NCBI GenBank assembly: GCA_964394795.1
Contig: CAYMYX010000058.1
Span: forward strand, 1-7,565
Source: CAYFUF01 sp964394795
GTDB taxonomy: Bacteria > Bacillota > Clostridia > Tissierellales > Peptoniphilaceae
Direction of reading: 5' to 3'
Length of the DNA: 7,565 nt
Part shown: positions 1-5,981 of the stretch, piece after piece
How positions within the stretch are numbered: position 1 is the stretch's first letter
Layout of the letters: the number at the start of each line of letters is the position of its first letter
Program-made: the position numbers and the translations under genes
Notes under the pieces: generated by a model
Seen by the model: only the letters and a program-made list of their open reading frames with translations
What the model was told of the DNA's origin: nothing
Databases searched by the model: none

Positions 1-1
1 G

Positions 2-40
2 GATCTAGTGGGTGACCGGGATCGTGTTTTATATCTGTAA
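2..40 (+). CDS. Possible 3' end of an upstream gene (last 12 codons)
   Basis: One plus-strand frame is open from the window edge to a TAA at 38-40 and would end a protein in DLVGDRDRVLYL. The other two plus frames close within the first 15 bases. A strong terminator hairpin begins 12 bases after this stop, which is the expected place for the end of a gene. Twelve codons are too few to identify a family, and an open frame this short can occur by chance. The call rests mainly on position. If real, this gene converges on the reductase gene and shares its terminator. Confidence 0.3.
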   Translation, partial: DLVGDRDRVLYL

Positions 41-52
41 AAAATACAAGGC

Positions 53-120
53 AAAAAAATGCCCACTCGCTAGGTCCTCGACGCTTTGCGTCTGCGGATT
101 TCGCTCGTGGGCATTTTTTT
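53..120. terminator. Bidirectional intrinsic terminator with a long structured loop
   Basis: A perfect 14-bp inverted repeat pairs 53-66 (AAAAAAATGCCCAC) with 107-120 (GTGGGCATTTTTTT). The A-tract on the left and T-tract on the right give a U-run after the GC-rich core whichever strand is transcribed, so it can end transcription in both directions. It sits between the minus-strand reductase, which ends at 143, and a possible plus-strand gene ending at 40. The 40-base loop is unusually long and contains its own small hairpin, GACGC-TTT-GCGTC (80-92). Confidence 0.85.
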
Positions 121-142
121 GATACGAAAACTGTCAGCAGAG

Positions 143-2344
143 TTAATCTTCTAATATCTGATCAGCAATTTTTTCGCCCAGAATATAACCAGAAGTAAAA
201 GCCCAACCCTGGTCAGCACCACCATAGGTGACATATTCTTTCTTCTCTGTAAACAGCACCCCAAGAGAATCAGTTCCAACGGCATACAGTCCTTCAATTG
301 GTTCTTGGTTAGTATCAAGAACTTGGAAATTTTCATCGATATCTAAAGCAGCAGTTGTAGAATATATCCATGGAGACCCTTTAATTGCATAAAAAGGCCC
401 TTCGGTATCTATTCTTTCGAAAGTATCATAATCTCCAGCGATAGGATTTCCTCCGATGTCATAGACTGTATCACCCTTTGTAATACCATCTATAGGATTC
501 GTTCGTGTTTCTACGTACTGATTATAGTTGGTTACCGTTTCACTAAGCGTTGATGGATCAACTTCGATAAGCTGAGCGAGTTCCTCTATGGTATCAGCTT
601 TATAGATATAATCCATGTCAATCCCTTTATCTAGAATTTCACGGATTTCAGGGATTGGTTGTTTTGAGGGCCACCCACCTTGGTTGATAAAAATTCCAAT
701 CGTATCAAAAGATAGACCTTCATTTTGGATCTTTTGAATCTGCTCATCTGACCAGATGGTAAAGTAGTATGCACCTGATTGCCAGTTGCCATAAGCTTGC
801 AGAGTTGTTTCATCAGTAAAGCGTACACCTTGACGATTTACGGCAAGGGAATTAGGAGCGACAGCCATCATCATAGGAACATCATTTAAGGACTGAGTAA
901 TTTCTGGTGAAGTTTCGGTTGCTTCTTGAACAATTTCTACAGGAAATTCATGCATGATTTTATAGGCGCCACCTATATGACTGACTGGTGGCATACCAAT
1001 GTTATAGGTTCCGGCTCCTTTGTTGATAGCGTCTTGAATCATTTTGCCATCATTCTGCATCATTCCATATACATTGTGAGCACCACCACCTGCTAAGTTA
1101 TAGTATTCATTAGAGAGGTATTCATCTTGCATTTTTCCGTTTCCAGCAAAGCCACCAGTTGCAAGTACAACATAATCGGCATAAATCGTATATTGAGTAC
1201 CATTAGAAGCTTCCGCTTTCACTCCAATTACTTTTTCTTGATCATCTTGTATAAGCTCAGTTGCTTCTACGTTGAGCATGTACTCTCCACCATTAGCAAT
1301 ATAATTGTCCATCATCGAATCGAAATAGGTTTGGACGATAGACTTCGGATAGAATAATGAGCCGCCGTAGAAAGAACAGATAAGATAAGGGTCGCTTAAA
1401 CCTTGAACAGGCTCCCCAAAGACAAAGCCTTGACTGATGAGCCAATCTAGGGTTGGACCTGATTGCTCCATCATGTAATCTATAGCCCATTCTTTCGCAT
1501 CACCTTCGGTGTAGAGCATCCAATCTTGTTTTAATTCCTCTGCGTTGACGTATTCTTCACCACCGTTCTGCTCAACAAATGATGGGGGATTAATCGTCAT
1601 AGGTGAAGAGGTGGTGACAGAGGTGCCACCATATTTAGCCGCCTTATCAATGCCGAGGATATTGACCTTGGAGGCATCTTCACCATATCCTACATAAAGA
1701 TCCTCAGCAAGACGAGTGGCTGTTGCCATCCCAGATCCACCTAAACCGACAACTAATACATCGGTGTCGATTACTTCCTCCACTGTTGATTTTTCAACTT
1801 TTGTTTGAAATGCACTAAGATCTTCAGTGTCGGAACCTGCAGCTTTCAATGCCTGCTTAAGTGTATCTGTAGTGGCTAGTTTTATAGCATTGGAAGAATA
1901 TGTAGCACCGCTAGTATTATCTATACGAACTGATTGGTGATCCACCATAGACGGGATGAGATTTTCTATAGCGGTGTTGAGGATGATATCAGTATCAGAG
2001 CTATCCACTACTTCGATACTTACGATTCGATTGTCTTTAATCTCTACATTTACCGTTAAAGGTTTTGTCGTTCCAAAGCTCCAAGCACTCGCTTGATAAC
2101 TACCATCAGCCAAGTTTGCCATTTTTTCAAGGTCTGCATTTTCTTGACTGTTATCGGTAGAACTTGATCCATCAGCACCAGTTGAACTTTCCTCTATAGA
2201 TTCTACTGATAATACACTTTCGGATGATTCAACATCTGTCTGTAGGTTACTATCTGTTTGGGTTTCCTGGTTCTCTGCTCCACAAGCAAATAAAAGCAGA
2301 AGTGTAGTTAGTAGTACAGTGATGATTAAACTCTTCTTTTTCAT
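143..2344 (-). CDS. Secreted FMN/FAD-dependent reductase lipoprotein (fumarate reductase/flavocytochrome c superfamily)
   Basis: This 733-residue protein probably reduces a small organic acceptor outside the membrane, using electrons passed through covalent FMN to FAD. Seen in the sequence: a lysine-rich start, a hydrophobic stretch and a lipobox ending at Cys21 (LFAC); a Ser/Thr/Glu/Asp/Gln-rich linker at about 22-76; an FMN-binding domain at about 78-168 with D-N-T-S-G-A-T (142-148), where Thr148 would carry FMN attached by an ApbE-type flavin transferase; and an FAD-binding domain from about 193 with GLGGSG at 200-205. The typical C-terminal FAD segment (YGGADQGWAFTSGY) lies at 707-720. 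There are only two cysteines (21 and 323) and no CxxCH, so no haem c domain. The FAD module resembles fumarate, urocanate and related reductases. However, the arginine expected just before the C-terminal Gly-Gly of fumarate reductases is not evident, so the substrate is left open. The start at 2344 is supported by AGGAGG four bases upstream. The gene is divergent from a MerR regulator and preceded by a MerR-type promoter. Confidence 0.9.
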   Translation of the reverse strand: MKKKSLIITVLLTTLLLLFACGAENQETQTDSNLQTDVESSESVLSVESIEESSTGADGSSSTDNSQENADLEKMANLADGSYQASAWSFGTTKPLTVNVEIKDNRIVSIEVVDSSDTDIILNTAIENLIPSMVDHQSVRIDNTSGATYSSNAIKLATTDTLKQALKAAGSDTEDLSAFQTKVEKSTVEEVIDTDVLVVGLGGSGMATATRLAEDLYVGYGEDASKVNILGIDKAAKYGGTSVTTSSPMTINPPSFVEQNGGEEYVNAEELKQDWMLYTEGDAKEWAIDYMMEQSGPTLDWLISQGFVFGEPVQGLSDPYLICSFYGGSLFYPKSIVQTYFDSMMDNYIANGGEYMLNVEATELIQDDQEKVIGVKAEASNGTQYTIYADYVVLATGGFAGNGKMQDEYLSNEYYNLAGGGAHNVYGMMQNDGKMIQDAINKGAGTYNIGMPPVSHIGGAYKIMHEFPVEIVQEATETSPEITQSLNDVPMMMAVAPNSLAVNRQGVRFTDETTLQAYGNWQSGAYYFTIWSDEQIQKIQNEGLSFDTIGIFINQGGWPSKQPIPEIREILDKGIDMDYIYKADTIEELAQLIEVDPSTLSETVTNYNQYVETRTNPIDGITKGDTVYDIGGNPIAGDYDTFERIDTEGPFYAIKGSPWIYSTTAALDIDENFQVLDTNQEPIEGLYAVGTDSLGVLFTEKKEYVTYGGADQGWAFTSGYILGEKIADQILED

Positions 2345-2348
2345 AGCG

Positions 2349-2354
2349 CCTCCT
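2349..2354 (-). promoter_or_regulatory. Ribosome binding site of the reductase gene
   Basis: On the minus strand AGGAGG ends four bases before the ATG at 2344. This is a perfect anti-16S match. It fixes the start so that the encoded protein begins with a complete lipoprotein signal peptide. Confidence 0.8.
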
Positions 2355-2367
2355 CATGTTAATTGTT

Positions 2368-2396
2368 TTGTTAAAAGAAATTTTTCAAGATATTAT
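2368..2396 (+). promoter_or_regulatory. Candidate promoter of the merR gene
   Basis: TTGTTA (2368-2373) and TATTAT (2391-2396) are spaced 17 bp apart on the plus strand and would start transcription near 2403. A second option is the perfect TATAAT at 2407-2412, but it has only a poor -35 (TTCAAG at 2384-2389). Either choice faces the reductase promoter. Regulator bound at 2416-2433 could therefore also dampen its own expression, as is common for MerR proteins. The choice between the two is uncertain. Confidence 0.35.
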
Positions 2397-2409
2397 CTTG
2401 TTAGTTTAT

Positions 2410-2440
2410 AATCTAAACTATGGAATAGTTCCAAGGTCAA
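2410..2440 (-). promoter_or_regulatory. MerR-type promoter for the reductase gene
   Basis: Read on the minus strand, TTGACC (plus coordinates 2435-2440) is a good -35 and TAGATT (2410-2415) a plausible -10. They are separated by 19 bp (2416-2434). Spacers of 19-20 bp, longer than the usual 17, are the hallmark of promoters activated by MerR-family proteins, which bend and untwist the spacer. The spacer is filled with dyad symmetry, and a MerR gene lies immediately on the other side. Transcription would begin near 2403, leaving a leader of about 60 bases. Activation by the neighbouring regulator is inferred from this architecture. Confidence 0.75.
2416..2433. promoter_or_regulatory. Probable MerR operator: two overlapping dyads
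   Basis: Two overlapping inverted repeats occupy the promoter spacer: AACTAT-GGA-ATAGTT (2416-2430, six-base arms, perfect) and TGGAA-TAG-TTCCA (2421-2433, five-base arms, perfect). MerR dimers bind such symmetric sites between -35 and -10. Which of the two dyads is centred on the protein dimer cannot be told from sequence. Confidence 0.65.
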
Positions 2441-2488
2441 GGAAAAAGTTTTCACATCTTCGTATTCATATTTAGGGAGGAATTTGTT

Positions 2489-3253
2489 ATGAGGATTGCA
2501 GAAGTGAGTGATTTGACAGGCGTTTCAGCAGATATGATTCGGCATTATGAGAAGCTGGGGTTGATTACCCCAAAAAGGCTTGATAATGGTTATCGGGAGT
2601 TTACTCCTCTCGATAGTTATGCGATTATTCTAATTAAACAATTTAATAGCTTAGGTATTTCGTTAAAAAGCATGACTTCGTTGGGATTAGATGGGGTGTT
2701 AACACAGCAAAAAGAGTTAGAGCTAAGTCTCATCTCCCTTAAAGAGGAAAGAAAGTGGTTAGAAAGCAAGATTGCTAACATAGAGGATTTTTTACATATT
2801 TTCCAAAGCTATTCCTCTGGAAAGAAGATTAGAATACTTGAGTTTAAGCAGCTCTATTATTATCATCATCCGTTAACTTTAGTCGGTTTTTCTCATAAAG
2901 CGCCTGAGATTATAGCTAATCTTGGTTCTTTTCGTTATTGTTTTAGAGTTGAAAAGAGGAACTATGGCTTACCTTTTCCGAATGATCTAGGGTTCTTGAC
3001 GGAAATTGAGATACCCAACTGCCAAGTTGACTACCAGGTTTATAAGAATATTACAGTATGTAGAAGCTTTATAGAGTGGCCGGTGCAAAAGGATAGTCAT
3101 AACTTGATTAGCGCAAAAGAATTAGAAGAACACTTCAACAAAATTAAAATGGCTGGTTATGCTATTAACGGAGACTGTTTCATTTCACAAATAACATCTC
3201 ATGCCGAACAAGGTAAGAAAGATTTACTCTGTATTGATGTCGTCGTTCAGTAA
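2489..3253 (+). CDS. MerR-family transcriptional regulator with small-molecule-binding-type C-terminal domain
   Basis: This 254-residue DNA-binding regulator most likely controls the divergent reductase gene. Residues 1-69 are a classic MerR winged helix-turn-helix, with the typical MIRHYEKLGLITPKR and GYREFTP segments. About 73-108 is a charged helix that should form the antiparallel dimer coiled coil. About 115-254 is a large effector domain. Its end (KIKMAGYAINGDCF, then LLCIDVVV) resembles the last helix and strands of GyrI/BmrR-like effector domains, but the match is weak by eye. The five cysteines (151, 178, 191, 230, 248) all lie in the effector domain, and there is no SoxR-type or mercury/zinc-type cysteine cluster next to the coiled coil. 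An organic ligand is therefore likelier than a metal. AGGGAGG (2474-2480) precedes the ATG by eight bases. The ligand is unknown; the reductase substrate is the natural guess. Confidence 0.9.
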   Translation: MRIAEVSDLTGVSADMIRHYEKLGLITPKRLDNGYREFTPLDSYAIILIKQFNSLGISLKSMTSLGLDGVLTQQKELELSLISLKEERKWLESKIANIEDFLHIFQSYSSGKKIRILEFKQLYYYHHPLTLVGFSHKAPEIIANLGSFRYCFRVEKRNYGLPFPNDLGFLTEIEIPNCQVDYQVYKNITVCRSFIEWPVQKDSHNLISAKELEEHFNKIKMAGYAINGDCFISQITSHAEQGKKDLLCIDVVVQ

Positions 3254-3286
3254 AAACTATATTCATCGCTAATTGTTACGATATTC

Positions 3287-3302
3287 CGCTGCCCTTGCAG
3301 CG
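3287..3302 (+). other. Short hairpin after merR, not a convincing terminator
   Basis: CGCTGC and GCAGCG pair perfectly around a CCTT loop, 34 bases after the merR stop codon. No T-run follows, so intrinsic termination is doubtful. The same bases may be leftover ABC-F coding sequence. Confidence 0.3.
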
Positions 3303-3335
3303 CCTATCCCAGCTCCAAACAATTTGATAGAATAA

Positions 3336-4045
3336 ACTTATCAAACCAAGGAGGCAAAGACGACCCCTACCCGCATGGGTAATGCAGAGGCAAGACTCCA
3401 CAAGATGGGTGGCCAAGCCAATAAGAAAAAACTGGATAAGCAAGTCAAAGCTATCCAATCGAGAATTAATCAGCTTGAAGTGAAGGAAAAGCCAAAGGAA
3501 GAATCTCCAATAGTGTTGAATGTCGAAGAGACAGAAAAGATCCACGCCAAAGTTCTCGTTCAAGCAGACCACCTTCAGAAGAGTTTTGGTCATAAAGTTA
3601 TTTTTAATGACGCTCATTTTACGATAAAGAACAATAGTCATGTTGCTTTAATTGGAGGTAATGGAACAGGGAAGACCACCCTACTGAAGATGATTCTGGA
3701 AGGAGCCAGCCTTTGGGTTCACCCTAATCTGAAGATTGGCTACTATAGTCAAATGAGTGAAACTGTTGAGGGCAGCTTGAGCATTCTAGATAATGTGCTG
3801 GAGAGCTCGATTTATGATCAAACGAGAACAAGGATAGTGCTTGCCCGATTAGGTTTTCAAGGAGACGAGGTGTTTAAAGAGATTTGCCTATTGAGTGATG
3901 GCGAAAGAGCGAAAGTCAAATTGGCTAAGCTATTAACATCAGACTTTCTGCCATCAGCACGAAATTGTCGATGGAGATTCCAAAAGAGGAAAGAGAAAAG
4001 CTGGAAGTGGAATATAAGAGTCTGTTAAATCGGAAAAACAAGTAA
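3336..4045 (+). pseudogene. Remnant of an ABC-F family ATPase gene (ribosome-protection/translation-factor type)
   Basis: ABC-F proteins have two ATPase domains joined by a helical linker and act on ribosomes; some protect against antibiotics. Here the first domain is absent. The frame opens only after an in-frame TAA at 3333-3335, directly inside the linker (PTRMGNAEARLHKMGG, about 3366-3413). The second ATPase domain follows, with Walker A GGNGTGKTT (94-102, counting from ATG 3375), a Q-loop glutamine (126) and a signature LSDGE (173-177) in place of the usual LSGGE. After LAKLLTSDF the homology stops. A typical ABC-F C-terminal tail (SAISTKLSMEIPKEEREKLE onward) resumes in another frame at 3947 and ends at the TAA 4043-4045. 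Walker B, the D-loop and the switch histidine are therefore missing. No convincing ribosome binding site is placed for ATG 3375. Two deletions plus a frame change make this a dead gene. Confidence 0.85.
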
Positions 4046-4061
4046 ACTGCCAGTATCTAGA

Positions 4062-4102
4062 GGCCCCGAAAGGTTGAAGTGGAAGTTCAGCTTTTCGGGG
4101 TC
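4062..4102 (+). terminator. Long hairpin, probable terminator or processing site of the ABC-F remnant
   Basis: GGCCCCGAAAGGTTGAA (4062-4078) pairs with TTCAGCTTTTCGGGGTC (4086-4102) over 17 bp, including three G-U pairs, around a seven-base loop. It starts 17 bases after the remnant's stop codon. The following bases, ATTTCATGGG, are only a weak T-run, so termination may be partial. It could instead act as an attenuator or stabilise the 5' end of the downstream two-gene message. Confidence 0.6.
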
Positions 4103-4139
4103 ATTTCATGGGAGAAAACTCTATGGTACTATATTCCAT

Positions 4140-4145
4140 GGAGGT
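4140..4145 (+). promoter_or_regulatory. Ribosome binding site deciding the start at 4151
   Basis: GGAGGT lies five bases before ATG 4151. The longer alternative start, GTG at 4079, lies in the loop of the 4062-4102 hairpin, has no such site and would add 24 residues unlike the family. The ATG is therefore preferred. Confidence 0.8.
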
Positions 4146-4150
4146 ACACT

Positions 4151-5980
4151 ATGGAGAAGAGAAAAAAGCAATATGACGTAATCGTTATTGGCGCAGGTCT
4201 AGCGGGTCTTACCGCAGCTAGCTTATTGGCCAAACGTGGTCAACAAGTCCTCGTTTTAGATTATTCCAACACCCCTGGTGGCGCTTGTGGTGTGTTTAAA
4301 CGGCACCAAGCTACTTTTGATCAAGGTTCTGCGATGTTGTACGGCTTTGGGGAAAAGGGGTTCAATGCCCACAGCTTCGTTTTTAACTGCCTAGAAGAGC
4401 CTATTGATATGATCCAGCATGATTATCTGTATGCGGTAAATTACCAGGGTCACCGCATTAGGTTCCATCAGAATATTGACCGCTTTATCGAAGAACTCAC
4501 CGAAGTTTTTCCTGCGGAGAAGGAGAACCTCCAGCGCTTCTATCGGGACATGGGCACCCTCTACCAGCATGTTATGGTGGAGTCACCCGCTTACACCACT
4601 GCCGATGAGGCAGATAAGGGCAATCACATGCGGGGGATGTTGCGCCACCCTATAAGCTATATCAGATTCCTTAGCTATCTGAATAAGAGTGCGAAGACCC
4701 TATTGCAGAAGTATTTTAAGAATCCAGAAATATTTAACTTTTTTGATAAAATGACCTCCACTTATTGTTACGCAACGGTGGATGAAGCGCCTGCCATTCT
4801 AGCGAGTGTAATGTTCGTCGATAATCACGTGGGAGGCAGTTACTATCCAGCAGGCTCTACGCTTTTCCTACCAGGGAAACTGGAGAAGGTCATCGAAGAG
4901 CAGGGTGGGACCTGCCTCTATCATACGGAAGTCACCAAGCTCATCATTGACAAGAAACGTGTCTTGGGTGTCGAAACGGGGTCGGGAGAGAGATACATGG
5001 CCCGGGATATTGTCTATAGTGGTACCGTTTGGAACCTTTATGAAAAGCTGATTCCCCAAGAGAAGAGGTCAGAGAAAAAACACCAGTGGGCAAGGGCCCA
5101 GAAACCGACTTATCCCAGTCTCATGCTCTACGCCATTGTCGATAAGGAGGTCATTGATGAGGATGCCACACCGATCGAAATGCTGGTAGGTAACCCTCAA
5201 AAAATTGATGAAAGTGAAGTGACCGTCTACATTTTAAGTATTGACGACAGGACCCTATGTGGGGAAGATGAACATGTCATGATGGTTATCGGACCTAGTT
5301 TTAAGAACTGGGAAGACCTAGATCAGGTGGAGTATCAAGAGGAAAAGAAGCGTCAAACCGAACGCCTTGTTCAGGTTGTGGAAAAACGTTTCTCTGGCTT
5401 TGGGGATCATCTCCGCTTTAAGGAGCTGGCAACCCCAGAAACCCTTCACCGTTATCTCTTGAAACGGGCGGTTGCAGGGCCTAAGCAAGAGCTTGGCCAG
5501 CACATGTTTAAGCGGTTGAAGACGAGAACAGAATACGAGAATCTCTATGCCTGCGGGGAATCTACGGTTATGGGAACAGGAACACCTACGGTAACCACAT
5601 CAGGTATAGCGGCAGCTAATGCCATTCTGAAGAAACAAGACTTACCGAGCTACAAGTACGATCCCCAACAAAAAAATGTCGTTAACATTGTGGAGAAACC
5701 GGTGACTGTAGAGAGCCTCTATCCTAATAATCCGAAAGAGAAGCCCCTGATGGTCGAAGCCCTCCGTTGCCAGTTCTGTGAAAGACCCATGTGCTATGGT
5801 CCAGTTATTCCGGATATTATGCGTAGGGTGGCTGTAGGAAACTTTGTTGGGGCGAGAAAACAATTTGAACGATTACCGGAAGATGCTGACCTGCAAGAGT
5901 TTGAAGGAAACTGTATCCTAAAGCGGTTGGCTAAACCCCCTATTCGCATTAAAAATATTGTAGAGAGTTTACGGGAGTAG
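4151..5980 (+). CDS. FAD-dependent oxidoreductase (phytoene desaturase/retinol saturase-like) with C-terminal GltD-like Fe-S domain
   Basis: This is a 609-residue protein with no signal peptide, so probably cytoplasmic. The N-terminus has the FAD/NAD Rossmann motif VIGAGLAGLTAA (GAGLAG at 14-19), then GGACGVF (43-49). The middle carries a CrtI-like segment (YYPAGSTLFLPGKLEKVIEE, 231-250), and the FAD fold closes with NLYACGES...TVTTSGIAAANAIL (464-493). After a linker, residues about 533-609 form an extra domain with C540-x2-C543-x4-C548 and a later C588, ending in PPIRIKNIVESL. This resembles the 4Fe-4S electron-entry domain of glutamate synthase small subunit and dihydropyrimidine dehydrogenase, but with fewer cysteines. 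The family desaturates, saturates or isomerises polyene or other hydrophobic substrates; the actual substrate is unknown. The stop lies one base before the next gene's ATG, so the two are an operon. Confidence is high for the fold and low for the reaction. Confidence 0.88.
   Translation: MEKRKKQYDVIVIGAGLAGLTAASLLAKRGQQVLVLDYSNTPGGACGVFKRHQATFDQGSAMLYGFGEKGFNAHSFVFNCLEEPIDMIQHDYLYAVNYQGHRIRFHQNIDRFIEELTEVFPAEKENLQRFYRDMGTLYQHVMVESPAYTTADEADKGNHMRGMLRHPISYIRFLSYLNKSAKTLLQKYFKNPEIFNFFDKMTSTYCYATVDEAPAILASVMFVDNHVGGSYYPAGSTLFLPGKLEKVIEEQGGTCLYHTEVTKLIIDKKRVLGVETGSGERYMARDIVYSGTVWNLYEKLIPQEKRSEKKHQWARAQKPTYPSLMLYAIVDKEVIDEDATPIEMLVGNPQKIDESEVTVYILSIDDRTLCGEDEHVMMVIGPSFKNWEDLDQVEYQEEKKRQTERLVQVVEKRFSGFGDHLRFKELATPETLHRYLLKRAVAGPKQELGQHMFKRLKTRTEYENLYACGESTVMGTGTPTVTTSGIAAANAILKKQDLPSYKYDPQQKNVVNIVEKPVTVESLYPNNPKEKPLMVEALRCQFCERPMCYGPVIPDIMRRVAVGNFVGARKQFERLPEDADLQEFEGNCILKRLAKPPIRIKNIVESLRE
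5768..5977 (+). other. Segment encoding the appended GltD-N-like Fe-S domain
   Basis: This coding segment covers C540 to the C-terminus of the preceding protein. In GltD the first cluster motif reads C-x2-C-x4-C-x3-C-P. Here the first three cysteines are kept, but the fourth is lost (C548-Y-G-P). Further on, the GltD-like EF-x-G-x-x-C position survives as EFEGNC (C588), while the cysteines that follow it are absent. The final PPIRIKNI matches the family's PVTIKNI ending. Four cysteines could still hold one cluster. This is a comparison by eye from memory of the families. Confidence 0.6.
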
Positions 5981-5981
5981 C

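Noticed and set aside
1127..1357. Open frame of 76 codons on the plus strand
   Set aside because: It lies wholly inside the reductase gene on the opposite strand, has no recognisable domain and looks like an antisense shadow.
143..2344. Flavocytochrome c with haem
   Set aside because: The translated protein contains no CxxCH motif and only two cysteines, one of them the lipobox cysteine.
3276..3641. Minus-strand open frame of 121 codons
   Set aside because: It is antisense to the ABC-F remnant, and its hydrophobic composition is what the complement of that coding sequence would give. No convincing family match.
4130..4135. TATATT as a -10 box for the oxidoreductase pair
   Set aside because: There is no acceptable -35 at 16-18 bp upstream, and the start would fall on the ribosome binding site.
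4121..4140. Second MerR operator upstream of the oxidoreductase pair (ATGG...CCAT symmetry)
   Set aside because: The symmetry is imperfect, there is no TTGAC-type -35 and no 19-bp spacer, so it does not match the site at 2410-2440.
4079..4150. Longer start (GTG 4079) for the first FAD oxidoreductase
   Set aside because: The GTG lies in the hairpin loop, lacks a ribosome binding site, and adds 24 residues ahead of the normal Rossmann start. ATG 4151 has GGAGGT at ideal distance.
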